NCBI GenBank assembly: GCA_013396525.1
Contig: VWYX01000119.1
Location: forward strand, 1,334,968-1,398,967
Direction of reading: 5' to 3'
Length of the DNA: 64,000 bases
Origin: Chaetorhynchus papuensis
Taxonomy: Eukaryota > Chordata > Aves > Passeriformes > Rhipiduridae
This document shows, one piece after another, positions 33,991 to 45,700 of this stretch. Every line of letters starts with the position of its first letter. Within the stretch, counting starts at the first letter, position 1. The position numbers were made by a program, and so were the translations under genes. Under the pieces are notes generated by a model. The model was given only the letters and a program-made list of their open reading frames with translations, had not been told where the DNA came from and ran no database searches.

Positions 33991-36900
33991 TGCTCTTGCC
34001 TGCAGCACTCCTTGGAGGACTTGTGCATGAAGCAGCCTGGATGACTTCCCAGTTCCAAACCCAGGGGGGTTAACCCCAAAACGTACCCTCAGCACGGAGC
34101 AATGTGTGTGCATCCACAGCTAGATGCAGCAATAACAGTGAGAAGAGCTGGTGTTCTCCTGCTCAAGAGGTAGCATGTACAGCAGCAGGTAACAGCAATG
34201 ATCTGCCCCATACTGCTCCTTCTTCCTAGGGAAGGGTAACACTCATCATGATGATGTTACTTGCAGCAAAAATAAGAATAAAGTGGCCATATTGAGAACA
34301 CTCAGAGTCACATTTGTGAGTAATGTAGGTATGTGGACTTGGGAAAGCAATTTCACACCACTTTCTATCCAGCAATTCTTAAATATAAGGATGCCTAAGG
34401 TCTAATAGTATTTCTGTTTGCACTGAAATGTCCTGGGTGCTTAAAAACGAGTGCATTAACAAGTCCAGAAGTGTCTACTCAGAGGCAGATAGCAATTCAG
34501 AAATCACCGATTTTCCCAACAAATTAGTTCAGGAGCACCCCCTCACAAAAATTCAGTAGCAGTGAGACAATGTACATACCTGCACACACAGAGAAAGCAT
34601 TTCTAGTTTTCGGGACTGGTGCACAACTAATTTCTCTACAATTTTTCAGGATACTCAGAAGAAGAATTCAGGACTGAAATCTTAGGTATTTGAAAAGCTG
34701 CAAGTGTCTAAAATAAAACAGTGAAAATACAGCTACGTGTCTTTAAACTCAATGGTCAATTTTACATCTACATTACTGATTGTTTCAGTGAACTACTTAG
34801 ACATAGGTCCAGTACAAATTAAATCACCTTTTGAAGGAGACAGGAATTCAATGTAGTAGTCCAAAGTTATTAGATTAATGCAGCAAACCCTCAGCTTTAG
34901 TTGCTTGGAGGAGGAAAAGTCTATCTCTACACTTGCTACACAATTTGATACAGGGAAGTTGTGTGCTAGCAGAGCCCTACACTTTGTATACAAACCACAC
35001 AGGAAACACAGAAGGGCTATGAACTTTCAAACAGCTTCTTTATGCAGCAAGGCACAGAGAGAAAAGGAGGCAATAACCTTTCAAAGAATGGAGAAAATGC
35101 TGAAGAGAATAAAAAAGAATTTAAAAATACTATGGAACATTGTAGTATCAGATTAGCTGGCAAAGGTCTGACGGATTTTATGATGCACCTGCAGCAAGTG
35201 GTGTCAGCTATTTAGCACAGCACAGTACTTTGGGTTACTGCTGTTTGCAGCCTTGCAAGATAATTTCCCCTGAGCCTTGTTTACAAAAGAAAGGAGGCCT
35301 ATGCAATCACTTGGTTTGCTTGTCTGTTCCTCTGTCAGCCTTTTTCCTCCCAAATTCTTGTGAACTAATTAGCCAGATTCAACCAGAATCTTACAGACTG
35401 GGCTGCAGAAGTCTTATTTTTGTTATTTCTGTGAATGGAAGCCACACTATCCTGTTCTGAAGAGATTAACCCTCCCTGATAACTGATACTTAGACCTGAA
35501 CATATAATGAAGCATTTGGTCATCAGAAGTAATCTTAAAGAATTTTCAGGACAAGCAAGTGTAATTAAAGTAGAAATCTGTGTGAAGTAACATAAAGTGA
35601 TCAAGACAATACAACCATGCTAAAGGAGAAAACTGGGTAACATCAACCAGGTAAGCAAAAAAGATTTTGGGTTGGGAAGGGAATGCTGATGCTCAGTCCA
35701 TCTCCAGGCAGCTCATCTGGTGAGCGGGAGTATAACATGTCCTGTGTTCCCAGCAGCAGATGTGGCTTTGCAGACAACACTAATGGGGTATTTTTCTTGT
35801 GCTTTAGATGGCCACCAGTGCAGGTTCAGAGTTAAGGCACCATTGTCTGTCTGCCAGTCTCTTTGTCTGCCTATAGCTCTAGGTTAGGTGCAGTGGGGGC
35901 TGCCACCAGGAAAATAGACAGCAACTTACAGGTTAAATAACTCCTGTATGCTGCAGGTCGTGCACTGGGCCCAGAGCACAGCACACCAGGAAAATTTACA
36001 ATTTTGAAGTGCCTGCAGAGGAGGTGAAAGAAAGAAGAGCTGAACTGGATGCCCAGACAATGAGTTACAATGGCTTTTTTTTCAGGAGCTGGTGTGTGTG
36101 ATTAGATGGCACACATTTCTTCACAGCTGTCACTTTGTGCTAGCTGGTTTCCTTGTTCCAGCCCATTTATCACTTTATTTTCAGTGTTCATCTCAAACCT
36201 TCTCTAAATGTTATGTCAGCGTTTGCCCTGTGAAACTGGGAAGCAGTGAGAACCTTACAGTCACTGCTATTCCAACAAAATCCAGGAAAGATCTAAGTTT
36301 GTTAATTATTATAGCAGCTTTTGCTCTTTTCAGATCAAGTTCTCTCATTTGTAAGTTCTGCTGAGAAGTGACATCCAGAAGTTACAGGTGTCCACAGCAT
36401 TGGGAGTGTTTAGTGGCACTGTGAATATTGTGGTTGTTTTGGAAAGATTCAGTCACACCTGCTGCACATCACCTTTTATCAGCAGTTTCTACAATGAAGG
36501 ATTCTCTCTCTCTTCAGCCATGCTTTGAGTGCCAGAACTATCTACACTTGACATTAAAAAAATAAAAGGATAATCAAAATTCTGAGTGATCAGGCCTTGG
36601 GAATAGCTGGAGGATGGTCTTTTATCCCTAGTTGCCTCAAAAATATCATCCACAGAATTTGCAGGTAGAAGTGGGAGCTTGCTGCTTTTCTCTTACAATA
36701 CTCCTATGCTGTTGGATAAATTGTACTGAATACAGGACCATTTTTATCAAGTTCCCTGCTGCAGTACATGGTGTCAAGGCAGAGGCTGGCAATTAGGTTC
36801 CTGAAGTATTTCTGTCTTCTGATCTTTTACACCCACTTCTAATTACCCCGCCTGAAGATTTAGTGTAAAGGCTTTCAAAAAAGTACACACACCTTGAAAA

Positions 36901-39282
36901 GATTTGTTTAGATTTGATATCTTGGAAATTCACACAGCTCAGAGGACTCCAGAAGCTGGCTATGTTTATGAGATAGAGTGTTTTCAAAAATTGTGATTTT
37001 CCTTATAGAATGCAAAAATAATTACCAGTAAAGCAGTTCAAGAGGAATAAAGATCCATGAGCCCTTAACTGCAATCATGGGGGAAATCCTAAATTTGGAT
37101 TTCAGCAGGGTCCTGTTTACAGTACTGAATTCCTGTGGAATAAAGTCATTCAGCTTAAGGTCATTGGCACTAGAAAAACTGCTTAGAAAAAAAGTTAAAT
37201 CCAGCTCACTCCACAGACCTAAGAGAATGCAAGGCCCTTGCACTGCTTTTCACCTCCCTTCAGCCTTCCTCATTTCACTTTATCTTCTGTTCTTCCCTCC
37301 CATGACATTCAGGGAATACTGTTTCATCTCTTCTTTGCTGAGGCACTGTTATTATCTTAATCATGCCTCTTGTGGAAATACTCGAGGGCCAGAAAGTTTG
37401 CAAGGAGTGATTTCGTGCTCACATTCATGCTGGGAAAGAATCTACCACCTTCTGAAACACTGGGAGTACGAGCTTTTACTGTTTTTTAGTGCTGCCCGCT
37501 CAACTCTGCTTGTCCTATTTATTCACCCTGATTAGGCTGCCAAGGCTTGCTGAAAGGAAGCTTGACATTTACTCGTCTTTGACACTCCTTATGTAGTTCG
37601 AGGTGTTACAAAATCGGCAGCAAGGACACTTTCCAGAGCCTCTGAGTCTGCACTCACCTTATTTACTTATTCATTCTCAGTGAATCAATGTCATATCTGA
37701 AGAGAAGAAAAAGTTTACACAAATCAGGCTACTGAAAAATAGCATTTTTAAAGTTTTAAACCTTTAAATTAACTATTCCATTGTTCCACTCTAAAAGTGA
37801 CTCAGATGTACTGAAACTATGTATCTTCAGTACCCAGAGCAAGCAGAGATTGCAGTGTAACTGCATAAACTGTTTAGGGTAAGTAGCTGGTTTTCCCAAC
37901 ATGGTATTTTCTTAGTTAATGAAACTAAAATCAAGTAGAAAATGCATGCAGAAAAAAAACCCAAAACAACCCAAACCAAAAACATTAAATTCAAGAACTC
38001 GTCTTGTACTTGTATATAATAAAATATCACACAGTTCAGCTGTCAATACCTTGTGTTCACATTTACAGGATGGTGAAAATAAAGAACAATCAACAGAGCC
38101 TGTCAAAGCAGACCCCATGTGATTACTGAAGGGAATATGGGAGAAAACTTCCTTTATGAGCTAATTCTTACAGAACTGCCCTCTACAGATATTTCTGCAC
38201 TTTGTGCACTATCAGCAATAGGGACCACAGGGGCCACAAGCAGTGTCACAGAGAGAACATTGTTGTCTCTCTTATGAAGAGATATATTCTATTAGAACTG
38301 CCTGACCCCTTCAGGTCTGGCAGCCTGATATGTCACTTTAGGACTGAGGTTTCAATTCTGTGAAGTTCACATGATTTCTGGGAAAATGCATAGCATACCA
38401 CCTGCCAGTGCAGGCTTTGGTCAGAGCACAGCATTTCTCAGGTCTTTCAGAACCACTTAGGCCTGGCTGAGATGTGTCTCAAATGTCCTTTCTCACAGTC
38501 AGTCTGTTAAAGATGGATGCTTGGTAAGCAATTATTAAAAATCTATGAATATTTTTTAGTTAACATCCTGGCATTGCATAGCTTCTTTTGTTAAGATTTT
38601 GAGATTTGAGTCTTATTCGGTGTTGTCTTTGACTAAGGAAGTAGAATTGCCCTCTTGGGATAGTACGGTAAGGAACTAACTTCCCTCTTGCAGTGAACAC
38701 TTAACGCTTCCTTAGATGATTTCACACAGCCTCAAACACCCATAATTTATACATTTGTCTTAGAAATTCATGTGACAACTAGTCCAAGCCTATGGACAAG
38801 GAAGAGAAGTAAAATAACTCACTGTGTGTTGATAAACTATGTTTTTATGAGTACTGCAAAGTTGATTCTGCGAAGCTGCCTTCTCGCCTTAGGTAAAGTC
38901 AGAGTCAACACCTGTCTTTTACAAACGAATTAATTTAGAGCAAACAGACTGGGATGGTTTGAATTCATCTTTTACTCACACCTTAGACAGAGCATGTCAC
39001 TGCAATTATTTGAACAAGGACTCCGGGAGATTTACGAGTTATTTCCTGGGGACACTTGTGTGCGTTACCGCCGATAACTTCCCGAAGCTTAACTCGGGGA
39101 GGTCATGGCAAAGTAAGGCACAGAGGGCAAACAGCATCCAGGCTCTCGCCCTCCCGCCCCGAGCCCCGAGAAGCCTTCGTCTGGCTCTAAACCCGGCGGA
39201 ACGGACGGAGCCGGCGGGGCGGGGGCGGTGGGAAGTGCCCCGAGGTCCGGACCCTGCCCCGCCGGACCCCCGGCGGCCGCGG

Positions 39283-39413
39283 TCAGCCCAGCGCTCCTCG
39301 GTCAGCCCAGCGATCCCCGGAGAGCCCAGCGCTCCTCGGTCAGCCCAGCGATCCCCGGAGAGCCCAGCGATCCCCGGAGAGCCCAGCGCTCCCCGGACAG
39401 CCCCGCTCCGCGG
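39283..39413. repeat. 19-bp tandem repeat, 6 copies plus a partial, upstream of CD38
   Basis: Six 19-base units start at 39283, 39302, 39321, 39340, 39359 and 39378, and a shortened seventh ends at 39413. A typical unit is TCAGCCCAGCGATCCCCGG. Variants switch TC/AG at the start and CTCCTC/ATCCCC near the end in a mosaic order. The array ends 130 bases before the CD38 ATG, within the promoter or 5' UTR. Confidence 0.95.
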
Positions 39414-39542
39414 GCGGCCGGTGACTCGGGGCGGGCGGGGGTCAGCCCGGCCCCCCGGGCATCCGGCGGGGCGGGGGCGGCGCGGGGTGACAGAAGCCGC
39501 TGTCCCTCGGCGGCGGAGCAGCTGCCGCCGCCCCTCAGCGCG

Positions 39543-39781
39543 ATGCCGCTCCAGCAGGGCTCTGCCCGGACGCGGCAGCGCACCGTCCTCCTGGTGGGGA
39601 TCGTGGTCCTGCTGGTCGCCCTCGTCGTCGCCGTGGTGCTGGCCTCTCTCCTGACCCACGGAAGGCACGAGGTCAGTCCCAAAATGCTGAAGTGGAAGGA
39701 CAGGGGGACCACTAAGAACTTGCAAGAAGTCGTCCTGGGAAGATGCTACAACTACATCACGGCGCAGTACCCAGAGCTGGG
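39543..39781 (+). CDS. CD38: CD38 coding exon 1
   Basis: Encodes the cytosolic tail, the membrane helix (VLLVGIVVLLVALVVAVVLA) and the start of the ectodomain (WKDRGTTKNLQEVVLGRC). It ends at GG followed by GTGAGT, phase 2 as in BST1 exon 1. Confidence 0.94.
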
Positions 39782-42700
39782 GTGAGTAGAGGTCTGGGTC
39801 ATGCTTCAGGTGTCAGGTGAACAGAACTGTCTCTCGCCTCCACCTGGCCGCAGCCATTGGGTGTGGAGTGGCAGGGAGAAATCAGGGGGTTAAGACCCTT
39901 GTTTTGGAGAAAAATGTACAGACAGAAACCCGGTGCCCCAGTGGTGGCTTTTTAAGGAAACTACCTGGAGAAGCAATAAATGTAACAGTAATCCTATGTC
40001 AAAACATAATCATAAATGAGTTTCGCAACTTCCCTCGTGCCAGCTGAAATAAAAGCTGAATTCTAACAGGTTTGAGTACATGGAGGTGAAGCAATTTGCT
40101 GTAAAGCTGATCTGCCCAAATCCTGTAATGTGACACTGCAGTCCTGTAACCAAAACTACACAGGAGGGAGGGAAAGAAGAAGGTTCAACACAGATTTATA
40201 GGACAGACAAAAATATTAGAAAAACACTGAGAAGTATCTTAGGGTTATTCAAAACTGATGTTTTTAGTATGCGGATAAGATTTCTCGATGAGCACAGACA
40301 GCTTCCGTGGAGAAACAGAGGTGGATCACAATATCAGCTCAGCAGTCCCAGGCAACACCCTACCCCAGAGGTGGTCCTTGCTCAGCACATCACAGTGGGT
40401 AGTGCAACACCCCAGGCAGCCCATCCCTCCTCTCCTGCAGAAGAGATTCCATGGGCCCAGGTCTGCAACAGTGTACTAGAGCTGAGAACTGATTTTCTGA
40501 TCCCTTTCTTTGCAGAGAAAGGGAAAGTATGAAAAAAGGGGGTACTGGGGACACCCAGACCCTCAGGACAGGAGCCAGAGTAGCCAGGGTCTCTCAGCAG
40601 GGAACCATCCATCCCTTCTGTGGCACCAGCCATGCTGCTTTGTGTCTGCAGTGAGCCTCTGGCAGACTTTTCCAGCACCCTGGGCTGAGTGCTGTGGGGC
40701 TGCCCCACACCTCAGCCAGGCAACAGAACCATCCTGGTCTTTGTCATAAAAAAGAAAATTGCCACCACTTTTTTTCATGACATTGACCTGATGGGAACAA
40801 AGCTGTATATAGTTTGCTTGCATTTGGGTTTCTTTTGGCTTTGGATATCCTGTTCTGTATGAAAAAGCTGATTTGCAGTATTTGAAGGGTCACATGGAAA
40901 ATCATGGCCTGAGCACACAGAGACTTATTCATGCTTTACATTAAATATTTGAGTGGCTTTAGTGAGGGGAAGGAAGATCCTTTTAGAAATAAAATTAAAA
41001 TGTTCCTGAAACTTGCAAAATCATATGCATGTTTCTAATAGGATACATTAATTTATTAAAGAAGTATACACTCCATATTTAAATCTGATATAGTTTTCAA
41101 GCCTAATAGCCTTTATTACATGGGCTCATTTCATTCAAATTGGGGTGCTGAAGATATGAAAGCCACTTTTGTGTGAATATGCTTTCAGCCTCTGCCATGT
41201 ATGTTTTCACTGACAACACAGTCTGAATCTGGACCAATAATATCACCAGGGATGATTTGTTTAGGCAATTAATTCAAGGACAATTTAAAAAGTATCACAA
41301 ATCCATGATCACAAGTCTTCTAAAAAGTTTGTTATTACAAGGGGTAACATTTTGTGCTATTCATAATCCAACAGCATTTAATATCTTCATGGCTGTGAGC
41401 TCACTTGCTTTCAGATTAAATGACTTCTGTATTTATATATATATAGACATATATATATATATGGACCCTTATTTGTTTTATTTTATTTAAGAGACGATTG
41501 TTTAGGAGGCATAGAGCACAGAAGAAGGAAAAATATGCTTGTTTATGTACATCTGAAATGTTCAGAGGTTTCATGAATGGAGAATTAAATGTATGTGCTT
41601 CTCTGGGAATCAAACCCAAGATTGCTCATTTCTGATCACACTGAGTTCTGTGCAGTTTGTGATGAAACCAACCACTTCTGTCACTAGCACTTTCTGATAA
41701 TGATATGGGTGCCTTTAGGACACATCAGAGAGTGGGATCTTTCATCCCTCTCTCTTTCATCATTAATGTAGGCCTTGGATCCTCTGTCGTATGGGATCTG
41801 TGGTGCACTTAATCAAAGAGAAGAGTAGGAACAGGGAACTTCTGCAGGGAACTGCAAAAATATGGGCAGGCTTATGATCTGAGCAAGCTGTGCCCTGCAC
41901 TCTGCCAGGACTGTTGCTGCTGCTACTTCCCACCATGGGAACCTCGCTATCTTGGTTAAAAATCTTCTCATTTTCTCATAAATTTGTCCATATTCTGTTC
42001 TTGCCCTTTTAATCTTGCACTGACACACACATTTGTTTAAGAAGATCTTCTTTTAGGAAACTCATGGACATTTCTTTGTATTTTTACTTTTTTTAATATC
42101 AGAGTCACTGAGTTCCACCTTTGATGATATTTTCTGAACATAAAATCTGTTCACTGTGGTAGTTAGTGAGTGTGACATTTATGACATTTTGGAGTGCCGT
42201 ATTTCAAATTAGAATAGCAGGCAGGTTTTGAAAAAAAGGGGGATGGTTGCCATATGACTGTGGATTTTCTAGCTATCACAGATGGATTTAATAGACTTCA
42301 CAAGTCTACAGCCCCCATTTAGCTCTGCTTTTGCAACTGTGTGCTGTAAATCACATGAGAAGGCCTCTGACATGCTAGTGTACACTTTCATTATCACAAC
42401 TCTTTAATCCTTGAGGATACCTCTTTGCACTCTCCCTCAGCTTACTGGAGCCCTTACACCACACCCAGCCAGCTCGCTCTGGTCGTGCTCCTCTCTTTTC
42501 CAGTACAATCTTTGGGGTGAACCCCAGCCCAATGAGGCCACTGAAGGGCTGCTGCTGTCTGCAGTCAAGTTTTGTAAACACCTCATGCAACCAGATTTTT
42601 TGTTGATTTGCTTATTTTTCAAATTCATCAATACTCTGCATTGAGCTTGCTCACGAAAGGACATTTCTTTGGTACTGTATTACAGCATCTGCTGGTAAAA

Positions 42701-45700
42701 AATTTGTTCAGCTGCCTGTGTGCAATACAATCCTCAGGTTAATTTCTGCTGCTGGCTGGCTGACTTGATTTGTACACATGCAATTTCCTCAATCTTCCTG
42801 CACAAAACCGTTGTCACGACAAAGTTTGTGAGAAAGAGGAAGGGAATACCAAACACTTCAATAAAGCCTTTTCAATATTAGCCCTATTTTTGAGGACAAA
42901 AATGTGGATGGTATAGCAGCAGGCTTTAGGGGGTTTGTTCCCTGCACACAGAGTCACTCACCTACACACCGACAGTAAAGAACAACATTTCTCTTTTGAC
43001 TTCCCTGGAAAACACTGGCTCCAAAGCAATAGTTTGTCACAGCTTGGTGGTCTTACCTTTTTTTCAGCATTAACAGAAGCTAGAAGTTCTGATTTCACTA
43101 GTCTTGTAAAAATCCCGCGTGGACATCAGTATGTGTGGTAGTTTTGGCTGAATAAAGCCGAAGGCAGTTTGGTCTGAAGAAACAATTTGACCTCAAATTA
43201 CTTCGTCCTCTCCTTCCCAGTAATACGGACTCCCTCTTGTGGCTAATAAGACGCTTGCAAATCTCATCTCCAGCCTCAGGCAACTCGAAGTTTCCAAGAA
43301 TTTATCCCTGGTGCAGAGCGGGCGGCGCAGCGGGCGCTCAGCGCTGCAGGCTCACCTGCACAGGTCAGGGCATCCAGCAGATCCATGCTGACAGAGACCA
43401 GGTGTGGTGAGACAATAACTCACCCATCACTCGGAGGGTGCTGCTTATGATGTTTTGGCACTTCGGTACCTGTTGGGGGAGCAAAAGTGGCAACAGATGT
43501 AGCCTAAGTTAACTGGCTTAGGTTTCCTCTTCACCACGTTTGAATTGGCCGGCTGAGATCAGGAACCATCAGCGCTTTGTGACCTGGGGAAGGAGTGGAG
43601 AAGACACATTATCTAAAAGGTCATACTCACTAATGCCCAAAGCATAAAAGATGCTTTTTTTTGGATCCAGAAATAACTGATTTTACATTTGCAGCTCGAG
43701 AGAATTTTAATTCCCAGCTAATGACTGTTCCCCCCTCATATCTGCTGTTACTTCTCAGTTGTTAATTCACAGAATCAGAGAATCACAGAATGGGTCAGGC
43801 TGGAAGGGACCACAGAGGGTCGGCTGGTCCAACCTCCATGCTCATGCAGGATCATCCTAGAGAACATTGCACAGGGCTGCATCCAGAGAACCTTGCAAGG
43901 ACCTACTATTTCAAAATTGTTTGAAGTCAAACCAGCTTATTTTTTGTCTTAACTTCTGACAGGAAGAGAGCACCAAAGACACAGACAGGGAGCAGTTTCA
44001 ATAACACATGTAACTGCCAGGCCCAACAATGCTACTGTGCCTGAATAAGCAGTGCAAACACCTGATGATGAAGCTGAAAGGGTAAAACTTCAATACATTT
44101 TTAATGCAATCTTGTGTGGACACAGACTATATTTCCCCCTTAAATATAATTAGATCAACCTATATTTGTGTCGTTAGCAGCAAATTCTGTTATAACAAAT
44201 TTTAACAGCCTATAATTCCATTAAATTTGGTAACAGTTGGTGCATGTCCAGGAGAGCTTTGTCTTCTGACTGCACAATCATGAATGCATTTTGCCTTTCT
44301 ATTCCTTTGTAGCCTGTGGAGATGGAGATACATTTTGTCAAAAAGAACATACGGACCATGATTTTGTGTGACATACTATTGCATTCACAGCATAATTTCT
44401 TCCTGAAAGAAATCTGGGGTTTGTTGTATGCTTACTTTTGCATTTTGCCTCCATGCTTTACTAGGCATTTTTAATCTAATTTCCTTGTGTTTGTTCAGAT
44501 TGTTAATGCTTTCCCATCAAGCATGGTACTAAATACCCATGATATGATTCAGTGTCACAAAAATACGAGCTTTATTTTTTGTAGCCATGATATTATATTG
44601 AAACTTACTTGAGATGTGTTTTTTCATTGAGAAAATATGCCTTATATAAGAGAAACCATTACTGAGCCAGTGTTCTGGAGAGTACAAGTTGCTACCCAAC
44701 TGTAATGCATTAGACCCTCTTAGAGTGCTCTGCAGATTTCTAAAGCTTCCTAATTTGATATCCATCAAACTGCAAAGAATTCAGTGTTTCTTTGTTTTTA
44801 AGAATATGCTTTCTGAAAAAGTCTGTTGAAGGACCACGAGGGTGATTGAAGTGCTGAGATACAGAGAGGGGTTGAGAGAGCTGAGACTGTCCAGCCTGGA
44901 GAAGGGAAGGCTCAAGGTGATAAATACCAGATGAGGGCAGTAAAGAAGAGAGTCAAGGTTTTCGCAAGGGTATTCAGTTGCAGGACAAGAGGCAATGGGT
45001 ACTAATTAAAGTACAGAAAATTCTATTTAAACGTAGGGGAAACTCTGTAGTTTAAATATGTTTAAACTCTACAGGGCAATGTCTTGTGGCTGTCTAAATT
45101 ATAGCACCACCCTAGGGTTGAAATTATTAAATGTTTTTATGAGCTTGTTTCTGAAGAGGGGAATACTGCTCTCTCCCACTTTTCCCTTCTTCAGCTCTCC
45201 TGTAACATCTGTAGAGATGTCAGTGAAAAAAACCCCATACTCAGAGGTGGTATCATTCAGCTGTCATTGCCAAGGTATGGTTAAAACTCAAGAGCTGTTT
45301 AACACCTCAGAGCACCGTGAGGAAATATAACTCTGCTTATCCACAGAGATAGGAGGAATAGATCCTTCTTCCCTCTAGGGTCAAATAAAAGTCTATCTCA
45401 AGTGGCTAAGGATTGAAAACATATGCTAAAGATGCATTCTGTCATCCCAGGAGATGGCAACAAAATAAGGAATTAGCAAGGAGCTCACTCACAGTTGTAC
45501 TAAATCTCTGATCTGTTCCCTTGTCTGTGTCCTGCTGACACAGACCACCCTTAAAGCAGGGACTTCTCCCAAATTACTACATTTATGCCACATCCCAGCA
45601 GCTTTAGTGCTATTAAAAAAAACCAAACAAACAAGCAAAACAAAACAAAACAATGTAGTGAAAATTCACATTATGGGGGGGGGGGAAAGTGAAGCTTCAT

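Larger units (their letters stand above)
23846..39020. other. BST1-CD38 intergenic region, including the BST1 3' UTR
   Basis: About 15 kb with no recognised protein-coding gene. The BST1 3' UTR begins here. Its end is unclear: a variant ATTAAA lies at 23956, and the first canonical AATAAA is at 25951. A CpG-enriched patch with no recognised exon lies at about 29870-29930. One CR1 fragment (33908-33990) is listed separately, and a doubtful CR1 scrap (AGAGAATCATAGGTTG) lies near 31878. The longest open frame (29803-29270, minus, 177 codons) has no recognised domain. Confidence 0.6.
39020..39800. promoter_or_regulatory. CD38: CpG island over CD38 exon 1
   Basis: A strongly GC- and CpG-rich block surrounds the CD38 start codon, with AT-rich DNA on both sides. 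It contains several GGGGCGGGG-type GC boxes (for example near 39215-39226 and 39466-39480) and the 19-bp repeat array. A small upstream frame ATG-GCA-AAG-TAA lies at 39105-39116 and would be a uORF if transcription starts upstream of it. Confidence 0.88.

Noticed and set aside
23846..39020. A decayed third cyclase paralogue between BST1 and CD38
   Set aside because: I looked for the TLEDTL, WCG, LNGS and FW-type exon signatures on both strands and found none.
38959..39725. Long open frames on both strands over the CD38 CpG island
   Set aside because: Low stop density from high GC and a 19-bp repeat. Only the frame starting at 39543 continues into recognised CD38 exons.
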